DNA of 7,371 nt. It comes from Candidatus Eiseniibacteriota bacterium. Its GTDB lineage: Bacteria > Eisenbacteria > RBG-16-71-46. Positions 1-6,160 of the stretch are shown one piece after another. The notes beneath the pieces were generated by a model that worked only from the letters and a program-made list of their open reading frames with translations, was not told the origin of the DNA and ran no database searches. The stretch lies in contig VBPB01000172.1 of the NCBI GenBank assembly GCA_005893365.1, positions 1 through 7,371 on the forward strand, in the 5' to 3' direction. The position numbers were made by a program, and so were the translations under genes. Positions within the stretch are counted from its first letter, which is position 1, and every line of letters starts with the position of its first letter.

Positions 1-1
1 C

Positions 2-784
2 GTGACCCTCGATCTTCAGCTCGCGAACCGCCGCGCATTGGTCACCGCGGGGACCAAGGGCATCGGCGCTGCGGTGGTGGAAGCGCTGTGCGAGGCAGGT
101 GCGATCGTGATGGCGACAGCGCGCTCTCTTCCAGCGGTCCCGATTGATGGCGTTTGCTATGTCGCGGCTGATCTCGTGACCGCCGAGGGCTGCTTCGAGG
201 TCGCCAAGGCCGTTCTGACCCAGCTCGGCGGTGTCGACATCGTAGTCAACGTGCTCGGAGGATCGAGCGCCCCCAGCGGTGGCTTTGCCGTTCTCGATGA
301 CGACGTGTGGGCGCAAGAGATCAACCTGAATCTGATGCCGGCGGTCCGGCTCGATCGCGCGCTTCTTCCTTCGATGATCGAGCAGGGCTCGGGCGTGATC
401 ATCAATGTCACGTCGATCCAGCACGTGCTGCCGTTGCCCGAATCGACGACCGCCTATGCCGCTGCGAAGGCCGCGCTCTCGACCTACAGCAAGAGCCTTT
501 CGAAGGAGGTCGCTCCGAAGGGCATTCGCGTACTGCGCGTCTCTCGGGGCGGGGTCGAGACCGAAGCGGCTGTCGATCTCGCGAAGCGTCTCGCAGAGCA
601 CGCGGGCACCGATTACGAAGGAGGGAAGCAGATCATCATGAGCGGCCTCGGCGGAATCCCGCTGGGTCGTCCGGCGAAGCCCAGGGAAGTTGCGGACCTC
701 GTCGCCTTCCTCGCCTCGCCGCGCGCGGCCTCGATCGCCGGTGCGGAATACGTGATCGACGGCGGCACCGTGCCGACGGCGTAA
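2..784 (+). CDS. SDR family NAD(P)-dependent oxidoreductase
   Basis: A 260-residue protein of the classical short-chain dehydrogenase/reductase family, which transfers hydride between NAD(P)(H) and a carbonyl or alcohol substrate in the cytoplasm; the substrate is not predictable. The Rossmann glycine motif is at residues 15-22 (TAGTKGIG), the NVLGG stretch follows strand 4 (83-87), the helix-4 Asn is about residue 110, and the catalytic Ser138, Tyr152 and Lys156 lie in VTS and YAAAK. The tail YVIDGGT (250-256) is typical. The GTG start at base 2 gives an N-terminus (MTLDLQL) and length normal for the family, so the gene looks complete although its RBS lies outside the window. Two departures are visible: the second motif residue is Ala instead of Gly, and the usual Pro-Gly after the active-site helix reads Arg-Gly (SRGG, 181-184). 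An MFS exporter follows 75 bp downstream on the same strand. Confidence 0.93.
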   Translation: MTLDLQLANRRALVTAGTKGIGAAVVEALCEAGAIVMATARSLPAVPIDGVCYVAADLVTAEGCFEVAKAVLTQLGGVDIVVNVLGGSSAPSGGFAVLDDDVWAQEINLNLMPAVRLDRALLPSMIEQGSGVIINVTSIQHVLPLPESTTAYAAAKAALSTYSKSLSKEVAPKGIRVLRVSRGGVETEAAVDLAKRLAEHAGTDYEGGKQIIMSGLGGIPLGRPAKPREVADLVAFLASPRAASIAGAEYVIDGGTVPTA

Positions 785-859
785 CAGCGCGTTGCGCGGT
801 CGGCGAAGCACCCGCAACGAGCGCGAGGCGACGGCGCCGTTGGAGTAGAGTCGCGCGTC

Positions 860-2308
860 ATGGCGTTTCGGCTTCGCCCACCGCGCTATCTCGTCCCGGT
901 GATCGTCGCCTGCGCGCTGTTCATGGAGAACATGGACGCGACGGTGATCGCGACGGCGCTGCCGACGATCGCGCGCGACTTCGGCGAGAGCGCGCTCGCG
1001 CTGAACCTCGCGATCACGTGTTACTTGCTGTCGCTCGGCATCTTCCTGCCACTCTCGGGTTGGCTCGCGGACCGGCTCGGCGCGCGCACCGTGTTCACTT
1101 CGGCGATCGTGGTGTTCACCGTGGGCTCGATCGGTTGCTCGACCGTCGAGTCACTGCCGCAGCTCGTGCTGGCGCGCGTCTTCCAGGGAATGGGCGGGGC
1201 GATGATGGTTCCGGTCGGGCGACTCGTGGTGCTGCGCACGATCCCGAAAGCCGAGCTCGTGTCCGCGATGGCGTATCTCACGGTGCCGGCGCTGATCGGG
1301 CCCGTGATCGGGCCGCCGCTCGGCGGCTTCATCGTGACTTACTTCTCGTGGCGTTGGATCTTCCTGATCAACATCCCCGTGGGCGTGCTCGGTCTGGCGC
1401 TGGCGCTGCGCTTCATCCCGAACGTGCGCGAGCCGCGCAGGGAGCCACTCGACGGGCTCGGGTTCGGGATCGCGAGCCTGGGCCTCGCCGGCGCGATGTT
1501 CGGCTTCGAGAACGTGGGGCGCGGGATTCTGTCGAACGAAGTGACTGCGGCGCTGATCGCGGGCGGGATCGTGTTCCTGGCGCTCTATGCGTGGCACGCG
1601 CGGCGCGTGACTGCGCCGATCCTCGACGTGGCGCTCTTGCGCGTGCAGACGTTCCGCGCGTCGGTGATCGGCGGGTTCGTCTTCCGCATCGGCATCGGCG
1701 CGTTACCGTTCCTGACTCCGCTCATGCTGCAGCTCGGCTTCGGACTCTCGCCGTTCGCGTCGGGCATGATCACGTTCTCGGGTGCGGCCGGCGCGATCAC
1801 GATGAAGCTCACTGCCGCGCCGATCCTGCGTGCGCTCGGCTTCCGCAGCGTGCTGCTCGCGAACACCGCCGTTTGTGCGAGCTCGATCGCCTGCTACGGC
1901 TTCTTCCGCCCGTCGACGCCGCACGCGCTGATCATCGGAGTCCTGCTCGTCGGCGGCTTCTTCCGCTCGCTGCAGTTCACGAGCTTGAACACCTTGGCTT
2001 ACGCCGAGATCGACCCGCGCCACATGAGCCGCGCAACGACACTCTCGAGTGTCGGACAACAGCTCTCGCTGTCCTTCGGCGTCGGGCTCGGTGCGCTGCT
2101 GCTGCACGCGACGCTCGTGTTTCACGGGCGCGCCGAGCTCGGTGCGACCGACTTCTCGCCCGCGTACTTCGCGATCGCCGCGATCAGCCTGCTCTCGTTG
2201 CTCTTCTTCGCGCCGCTTCCGCGCGACGCGGGCGCCGAGATCAGCGGCCGGCGCGGAGAGCTTTCGCCTGCGATCGCGACCGCTTCGTCGACTCACCCGT
2301 CGGTGTGA
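860..2308 (+). CDS. MFS transporter, DHA2 (EmrB/QacA-type) drug:H+ antiporter
   Basis: A 482-residue inner-membrane exporter of the major facilitator superfamily, in the 14-helix DHA2 group that expels drugs and other lipophilic compounds using the proton gradient. Visible motifs are the DHA2 D1 motif in helix 1 (MENMDATVIATALPTIA, 22-38), motif A in the helix 2-3 loop (GWLADRLGARTVF, 67-79), motif B in helix 4 (LARVFQGMGGA, 104-114) and the antiporter motif C in helix 5 (GPVIGPPLGGF, 147-157), followed by WRWIFLINIPVG. Hydrophobic segments continue to about residue 452, and a short polar tail ends the protein. Length is normal for the group. The ATG start at 860 has only a weak upstream purine stretch (GGAG about 15 bases before). 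It follows the SDR gene by 75 bp, so the two may be co-transcribed. No membrane-fusion (EmrA) partner is present. The substrate is unknown. Confidence 0.95.
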   Translation: MAFRLRPPRYLVPVIVACALFMENMDATVIATALPTIARDFGESALALNLAITCYLLSLGIFLPLSGWLADRLGARTVFTSAIVVFTVGSIGCSTVESLPQLVLARVFQGMGGAMMVPVGRLVVLRTIPKAELVSAMAYLTVPALIGPVIGPPLGGFIVTYFSWRWIFLINIPVGVLGLALALRFIPNVREPRREPLDGLGFGIASLGLAGAMFGFENVGRGILSNEVTAALIAGGIVFLALYAWHARRVTAPILDVALLRVQTFRASVIGGFVFRIGIGALPFLTPLMLQLGFGLSPFASGMITFSGAAGAITMKLTAAPILRALGFRSVLLANTAVCASSIACYGFFRPSTPHALIIGVLLVGGFFRSLQFTSLNTLAYAEIDPRHMSRATTLSSVGQQLSLSFGVGLGALLLHATLVFHGRAELGATDFSPAYFAIAAISLLSLLFFAPLPRDAGAEISGRRGELSPAIATASSTHPSV

Positions 2309-2327
2309 GCGAGCCACAGACAAGGTG

Positions 2328-2360
2328 GCCGGTCCGCGATTCAGAACCCGAGAGACCGGC
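2328..2360. terminator. possible intergenic hairpin between convergent genes
   Basis: A 7-bp perfect inverted repeat (GCCGGTC at 2328-2334, GACCGGC at 2354-2360) with a 19-base loop lies between the stop of the MFS gene and the end of the PEP-CTERM fragment on the opposite strand. No T-run directly follows the stem on either strand, and the loop is long, so this is a weak candidate for a terminator and could be chance in GC-rich DNA. Confidence 0.2.
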
Positions 2361-2376
2361 GGCTCGCGCAAAAACC

Positions 2377-2750
2377 CTAGGCGATCGTGTGCGGCGGCGT
2401 GCCCCGGCGAGCCAGGCCAGGCCGCTCATCACTAGCGCGGCGGAAGCCGGTTCCGGAGCCGCTTGGGCCAGCACGCGACCGGGTTGTCGCGCGAGCGGGT
2501 CCTCGGTGGTCTCGAATGAACCCATTCCGACGCGCAGAGGAAGGGACGGGTAGCCCTCGCTCGTCGGATCGAATTCGAGCCGGACGGACGAGACGCCTCC
2601 TCCGAGCAGCGCGACGAGATCGATCGATGATCCGGGTTGGAACGCGCCGAGCGCGACGCCATCCGCGTCGACCTGCACGGGTGCCGAAAGGTAGGCGGTC
2701 GGAGCAGCGCAAGTGGAGCTGGGTAGTTCGATCGAACGAATCTGAGATGC
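2377..2750 (-). pseudogene. C-terminal fragment of a PEP-CTERM sorting-domain protein
   Basis: On the minus strand an open frame reads into a recognisable PEP-CTERM tail: a Pro-Glu-Pro motif (coded at 2456-2448), a hydrophobic stretch (ASAALVMSGLAWLAGA) and an Arg cluster ending near 2391. PEP-CTERM proteins are secreted and processed by an exosortase in Gram-negative bacteria that make extracellular polysaccharide. The sequence before the tail (for example GAFQPGSSIDLVALLGGG and SVRLEFDP) has the look of a beta-rich secreted domain. No credible start or signal peptide is found: the frame stays open back through the DUF899 fragment without one, so the N-terminal part is missing. After the Arg cluster the frame does not stop for about 50 codons and runs into the MFS gene, whereas a TAG in a neighbouring frame (2379-2377) lies at the expected distance, which suggests a small frameshift at the very end. 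The limits given are approximate. Function unknown. Confidence 0.6.
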
Positions 2751-2799
2751 GCCTACCGAGGATAGGCGGTGGATTCGAGATGCAAGGTCATGGCTCGAG

Positions 2800-3000
2800 T
2801 CAGCGGTGGGTTCGACAACGCGAAGTATCAGGCGGCGGCGCGGCGACGTCCTCGTCGTCCGATCCGAAATAGCTCCACGGATACTCGGCGAGCAGGGCCG
2901 TGCGGGCGCGCCGGTACTCGGCGCTCTCGTTCGGGATGCGCACGGGATTGTCGCGCGCCAGCTCCTCGGCCGGCGTCAGGGTGTCGGTGACGGCGTTCAT
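2800..3000 (-). pseudogene. DUF899 (thioredoxin-like) protein, N-terminal fragment
   Basis: An ATG at 3000 on the minus strand, preceded at good spacing by GGAGG, opens a 66-codon frame. Its first roughly 40 residues (MNAVTDTLTPAEELARDNPV, then RIPNESAEYRRARTALLAE) match the N-terminus I recall for DUF899 proteins, a thioredoxin-fold-like family of about 220-260 residues and unknown reaction. After residue 40 the sequence changes to YPWSYFGSDDEDVAAPPP and stops at 2800. The expected continuation, with its conserved Cys-containing thioredoxin-like core, is absent. This looks like an internal deletion or junction that removed most of the gene, after which the frame overlaps the PEP-CTERM fragment. 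It lies 99 bp downstream of the SRPBCC gene on the same strand, and the two families often occur together. It could still be expressed as a short protein, but function is doubtful. Confidence 0.6.
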
Positions 3001-3034
3001 CGGGGGCCTCCGTCGACTTCGCTTGACCGGAATA

Positions 3035-3046
3035 GTTGAGATCAAC
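3035..3046. promoter_or_regulatory. small dyad upstream of the DUF899 start
   Basis: GTTGA-GA-TCAAC, 5-bp perfect arms with a 2-base centre, lies about 35 bp upstream of the DUF899 ATG in a locally AT-richer spot between it and the SRPBCC stop. It could be an operator. No regulator gene for it is visible nearby, and a dyad this short can arise by chance. Confidence 0.2.
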
Positions 3047-3099
3047 ACAAAGGGATCCGAACACAGACAACCTGCCCTTTGCGAGCGCGCCGAACGCGC

Positions 3100-3552
3100 C
3101 TACTCCGGAACCTCCGCCTCGACGAGCTGCGCGAGCAGCGAGAGCGACTCCTGCCACCCGAGGTAGCAATTCTCGATCGGGATCACCGAGGGCACCCCGT
3201 CCTGCACGATCTGGAGTTCGGTTCCGCAGTCGACCTTGCGCAGCGAGATCGCGACCTGCATCTCGCCCGGCATGGCGGGGTCCTCGAACTTGTCCGTGTA
3301 GCGGATTCGCTCGTGCGGCGTGAGCTCGACGTATCTACCGCCGAAGGAATGAGACTGGCCGCTGCCGAAGTGCGTGAACGACATCCGGTAGCCGCCTCCG
3401 ACCCGCGCGTCCATCTCGTGGACCTTGCCAGTGAACCCGTGCGGCGGGAGCCACTTGGCCATCGCGTCGGGATCGAGGAAGGCTCGATACAGACGCTCGG
3501 CAGGTGCGCGCAGGACGCGGTGGAGTCGGATCGTGTGTGTGACGTTGGACAT
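3100..3552 (-). CDS. SRPBCC (AHSA1/START-like) family protein
   Basis: A 150-residue protein of the SRPBCC helix-grip fold, in the group named after the C-terminal domain of the Hsp90 activator Aha1. These small cytoplasmic proteins have a hydrophobic ligand cavity; most bacterial members have no assigned ligand. Family features are the N-terminal strand and helix with APAERLYRAFLDPDAMAKWL (17-35), the following PP, the central GGGYRMSF (52-59) and GGRYVELTPHERIRY (71-85), and the C-terminal helix GWQESLSLLAQLVEAE (132-147). The start at 3552 is chosen because AAAGGAG lies about 10 bases before it and the family N-terminus begins here; the frame extends further upstream without similarity. 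The gene is intact and lies between a DUF899 fragment downstream and an ECF sigma fragment upstream on the other strand, families commonly linked with it. No ArsR regulator, another frequent partner, is present. Confidence 0.9.
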   Translation of the reverse strand: MSNVTHTIRLHRVLRAPAERLYRAFLDPDAMAKWLPPHGFTGKVHEMDARVGGGYRMSFTHFGSGQSHSFGGRYVELTPHERIRYTDKFEDPAMPGEMQVAISLRKVDCGTELQIVQDGVPSVIPIENCYLGWQESLSLLAQLVEAEVPE

Positions 3553-3684
3553 GGGGGACTGGCTCCTTTGCACTCGCTTCTGGAGTCGAGTGGTGGGGTG
3601 TGTTCGGACGGCGCCGCTGCATCGATGCGGAAAGCCGTCTCTACCAGGATGACGCGCCAGGGGGCGGCCTATCGACACCCGCCG

Positions 3685-3890
3685 ATCGTACGGCGATCCC
3701 CGACCGCCACGAGGCAGCTGGCCAGCCGCGCGCGCCGCCGCGTCCGCAGACCCGCGACCGTCGCGCGCGCCGATCTCGACGGCACCAGCGCGAGATCGTC
3801 GCGGCGTTCCTCACTGCCGCGCGAGAGGGTGACTTCGATGCGCTGCTCGCGGTGCTCGACCCCGATGTCGTGCTCAGAGCCGACGCCTGT
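3685..3890 (+). pseudogene. ECF sigma factor (SigJ/ECF41-type), internal fragment with frameshift
   Basis: Two adjacent plus-strand frames together give the junction of a SigJ/ECF41-type sigma factor. First comes the end of the sigma-4 helix-turn-helix (RSPTATRQLASRARRRV, coded from about 3694). One frame over is the start of the SnoaL-like C-terminal domain (HQREIVAAFLTAAREGDFDA then LLAVLDPDVVLRADA, ending near 3887). They join at about 3780: reading GAC then CGG CAC CAG would restore one frame if a single C were added, so a 1-base deletion is the simplest explanation. ECF41 sigma factors carry this C-terminal extension as a built-in regulator of activity. Sigma-2 and most of sigma-4 are missing upstream, and most of the SnoaL-like domain is missing downstream, so only about 70 codons of a roughly 300-codon gene remain. 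It diverges from the SRPBCC gene. Confidence 0.7.
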
Positions 3891-4144
3891 CCGGATGACG
3901 TCCCAGGCCCCGGCGTTTCGACAACCCGCGCGTACAGCAACCACGTCGATCGGTTGCCCCACCTTGAACGCGCCGGGTTCAGGGATTTACTCGAGCCGCA
4001 CCTCGACGTCGTCGGCTCGAGCCGCAGCCAGCGTAGGCGTTGCCGTCTCGGCGCCCAGGTGCGCTCCCCTCAAGGCAGGACCTCACTCGCCGATACGTTG
4101 GGACGGGGGGCGAGGCGGTGCCTTCGCTCACGGGAAGCAAAGCC
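3891..4144. other. stretch without a convincing gene
   Basis: Between the sigma fragment and the 5'-nucleotidase I see no gene with recognisable sequence. Plus-strand frames stay open but their products are low-complexity Arg/Ser-rich and unlike any family I know. A minus-strand reading (about 4050 to 3895) gives ADDVEVRLE, a TAA stop, then IPEPGAFKVGQPIDVVAV, which faintly resembles the secreted-domain style of the PEP-CTERM fragment but is interrupted and too short to call. Confidence 0.4.
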
Positions 4145-5089
4145 ATGCCGAACGATTCGACACGCTTCGCCGTCGGCGTCTCGTCGCAGGTGCTGTTCGA
4201 CTTCAGTGGCAAGGACGAGACCCGGGCGGCGGAGCGTCAACAAGAATCGGCGTCCGTTGGAGCGCGAGCCGGGTCCCTACTGCCGGGCCGTGCCCTCCCG
4301 CTCGTGAAGGCGCTCCTGCGGCTCGCCGAGAGCACCTCGCGCCGCTTCGAGCTGGTGGTCTTTTCACCGGCTAGCGCCGACGCCAGCCCGAGGCTGTTTG
4401 CCTCCCTACACGAGCACGGCCTCCACGCGACCCGTGCCGCCTTCACCGGCGGAGAGGCCTTTGGCGCGTATCTCCAGGCGTTCGGTGTAGACCTCCTCCT
4501 CTCGGCCGACAACGAGGAAGTGAGCCAGGCTGTGGCTTCCGGGACGCTCGCCGCTCTGGTGATGACAAGCCTCGTAGACGCGCACCGTCCGATCGATCAG
4601 ATTCGCCTCGCCTTCGACGGCGATGCCGCCGTCTTCGCGGAGGTTCGCCGAGCCGATCAGGGGGCGGAGGGAACCTGGCCCACGAGCGTCGAGAAGCCTC
4701 TCGCCAGCCTCACGAAGCTGCTCTCGGAGCTCCAGACGGGGGAGCCCGGTACGCGGCATGTGCGGACCGCGCTCATCTCGCGGAGCGCCAGCCCCGCCGA
4801 GCAACCAGTTCTCAAAGCCCTGCGCGAGGCGAACGTGCGCCTCGACGAGGCGTACTTCGGGACCGGCTTGCCGCACAAGGAGCTGCTCGAGGTGTTCCGC
4901 GCCCACCTGCTATTCGCCGGCGCCGAAAGCCCCCATTTCCGTGTCTCCGAAGAGGTGGCGAAGGCCGACCTCGATGAGATGGAGGAAGAAGCCAGGGCCT
5001 CCGAGACGGCCTGGGCCCGCCTCCGGGCGCGCGCGGGGAATCGGGACTCGTCGGCGGCCGCCGACGATTCACCCTCGGCGAGAAAGTGA
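4145..5089 (+). CDS. cytosolic 5'-nucleotidase-like protein (NT5C1 family), altered active site
   Basis: A 314-residue protein aligned by eye to the cytosolic 5'-nucleotidase IA-type family, HAD-fold enzymes that remove phosphate from nucleoside monophosphates. The order of family blocks is preserved: N-terminal AVGVSSQVLFDF (9-20), PGRALPLVKALLRL (47-60), RLFASLHEHGL..TRAAFTGG (83-103), FGVDLLLSA (113-121), RLAFDGDAAVF (154-164, holding the DxD of HAD motif I, D158 and D160), VRTALISRSA (206-215), and RLDEAYFGTGLPHKELLE (232-249). Where the family has a His-x-Phe-Phe-Asp-Asp-Gln block (HAD motif IV, metal binding), this protein has HLLFAGA (254-260), so both Asp are lost, and the usual VPYG near the end is absent. 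The cap region after FDGDA is also shorter. ATG 4145 is preferred over upstream starts because similarity begins there and GGGAAG precedes it. The protein ends in a charged, disordered-looking tail (279-314). The family call is firm; catalysis is uncertain. Confidence 0.82.
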   Translation: MPNDSTRFAVGVSSQVLFDFSGKDETRAAERQQESASVGARAGSLLPGRALPLVKALLRLAESTSRRFELVVFSPASADASPRLFASLHEHGLHATRAAFTGGEAFGAYLQAFGVDLLLSADNEEVSQAVASGTLAALVMTSLVDAHRPIDQIRLAFDGDAAVFAEVRRADQGAEGTWPTSVEKPLASLTKLLSELQTGEPGTRHVRTALISRSASPAEQPVLKALREANVRLDEAYFGTGLPHKELLEVFRAHLLFAGAESPHFRVSEEVAKADLDEMEEEARASETAWARLRARAGNRDSSAAADDSPSARK

Positions 5090-5168
5090 AACGCTGTGCC
5101 GAAGGGTTGGCCGAGCCACGCTCCGTGCGGGGAGGAGCAGCGGGTTGCTTGACGCACACGATCCGGCG

Positions 5169-6054
5169 TCACCTCTTCTTGGGAGCCTTCGTCGACCGGC
5201 TGCGCGGTCGGCGGTTCTCCTCCATCCTCGCCGAGCCCTCGCGGCGGATCTCCGCCCAGAGCTCGGTGGCCACCAATCCGAACGCGCGATCGCGGCGCCG
5301 CATCGCGAACAGCTCCATCGCTCCCACCTCGAATTCCGGAACCTCGAGGGCGACGAGCTCCCCCGAAGCGAGTGCGTCCGCGACGACGTGCTCCGGAAGT
5401 CCACCCCATCCCATCCCCGCGGAGATCACCTCTCTCTTCGAAGCGATGTCGTCCACGCTCCAGCGCAGGCCACCTTCGAGCACGTTCAGGGACAGGGAGT
5501 CGTCGCCGCGCGCGCTGTCGCGCAACACGATCTGCGCGTGGGAGCGCAGCTGCGCGCGCGGCACCGGCCCCTTCGCCTTCGCGAGCGGGTGATCGGCCCG
5601 CGCCACCGGCAGGATGCGCACGGTGCAGAAGTGCGCGAGCTCGAAGCTCGCGGCGCCGAGGCCGAGCGTGGTCGCGACCGCGAGGTCGGCCGCGCCCTCG
5701 CGCAGCGCGGCGGCGGCGCCCGCTAGGCGCTCCGTCGCGAGCTGCGAGCGGCGTGACCGCTTCGACGGCGACGCGGACGATCGGCTCGATCCTGCCCGCG
5801 AGCTGCATGCCGAAGGTCTTGAGCGCCTCGCTGCTCTCGACGACCGCCGCGGCGCGCTCGTGGAAGAGGCGTCCGGCGTCGGTGAGCGTGGCGCGGTACT
5901 GCCCGCGGTCGAAGAGCGCGATGCCGAGCTCGTCCTCGAGATTGCGCACGAGCTTGCTGACCGCGGGCTGCGACTTGTGCAGCGCAGCCGATGCCGCCGT
6001 GAACGAGCCCTCGTGGGCCACGGCGACGAACGCGACGAGCTGGTCGTAGGTCAT
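5169..6054 (-). pseudogene. LysR-type transcriptional regulator, broken in the effector domain
   Basis: A LysR-family regulator read on the minus strand. Residues 1-60 form the winged helix-turn-helix (DQLVAFVAVAHEGSFTAASA, then ALHKSQPAVSKLVRNLEDEL and GIALFDR), followed by the linker helix to about residue 88. The effector domain begins VRVAVEAVTPLA and the frame breaks at about base 5742. From there the neighbouring frame gives QLATERLAGAAAALREGAAD, then the rest of the effector domain to a TGA at 5169, including the MGWGGLPEHVVADAL block and a basic tail (KAPKKR). The roughly 25 residues that normally lie between the first and second effector strands are missing, so a deletion of some tens of bases not divisible by three is more likely than a simple base slip. 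Without correction the frame runs on to 4657 as nonsense. The ATG at 6054 fits the family start; its RBS is poor. It diverges from the SDR at 6161, with a LysR-box-like dyad between, so it probably regulated that gene. Confidence 0.82.
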
Positions 6055-6071
6055 TGCGCCAGGAGTGCAAT

Positions 6072-6086
6072 ATAACTGGTCGTTAT
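6072..6086. promoter_or_regulatory. LysR-box-like dyad (T-N11-A)
   Basis: ATAAC-TGGTC-GTTAT is a perfect 5-bp inverted repeat with a 5-base centre and contains T-N11-A, the classical LysR-type binding form. It lies 18 bases upstream of the LysR ATG and about 75 bases upstream of the probable SDR start at 6161, in an AT-rich island (about 6068-6118) inside otherwise GC-rich DNA. That is where an autoregulated divergent LysR promoter would be expected. No clear -35/-10 pair was assigned. Confidence 0.6.
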
Positions 6087-6160
6087 GAAATCAATAGAAA
6101 CATACCATTTTATTGTTCTCGAGATCCGAGGTACCCCTTCTTTTGAAGGGAGAACCATCC

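Noticed and set aside
307..2553. A 748-codon plus-strand open frame across the SDR and MFS genes
   Set aside because: Its product is Arg/Ala-rich low-complexity sequence produced by reading the two real genes out of frame in GC-rich DNA.
3895..4050. Minus-strand frame containing IPEPGAFKVGQPIDVVAV, possibly a second PEP-CTERM-type secreted protein fragment
   Set aside because: It is interrupted by TAA, overlaps the sigma relic on the other strand, and the resemblance is only in style; not enough to call.
3079..4374. A 431-codon plus-strand open frame opposite the SRPBCC gene
   Set aside because: It is mostly the antisense shadow of the SRPBCC gene; only the short piece near 3690-3780 has recognisable content and is reported as the sigma fragment.
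4657..5168. Continuation of the LysR N-terminal frame to 4657
   Set aside because: After the break near 5742 the frame reads nonsense and then the antisense of the nucleotidase gene; the true LysR C-terminus is in the neighbouring frame ending at 5169.
5090..5168. Terminator between the convergent nucleotidase and LysR genes
   Set aside because: Only a 4-bp stem (CACG/CGTG) and no T-run were found.
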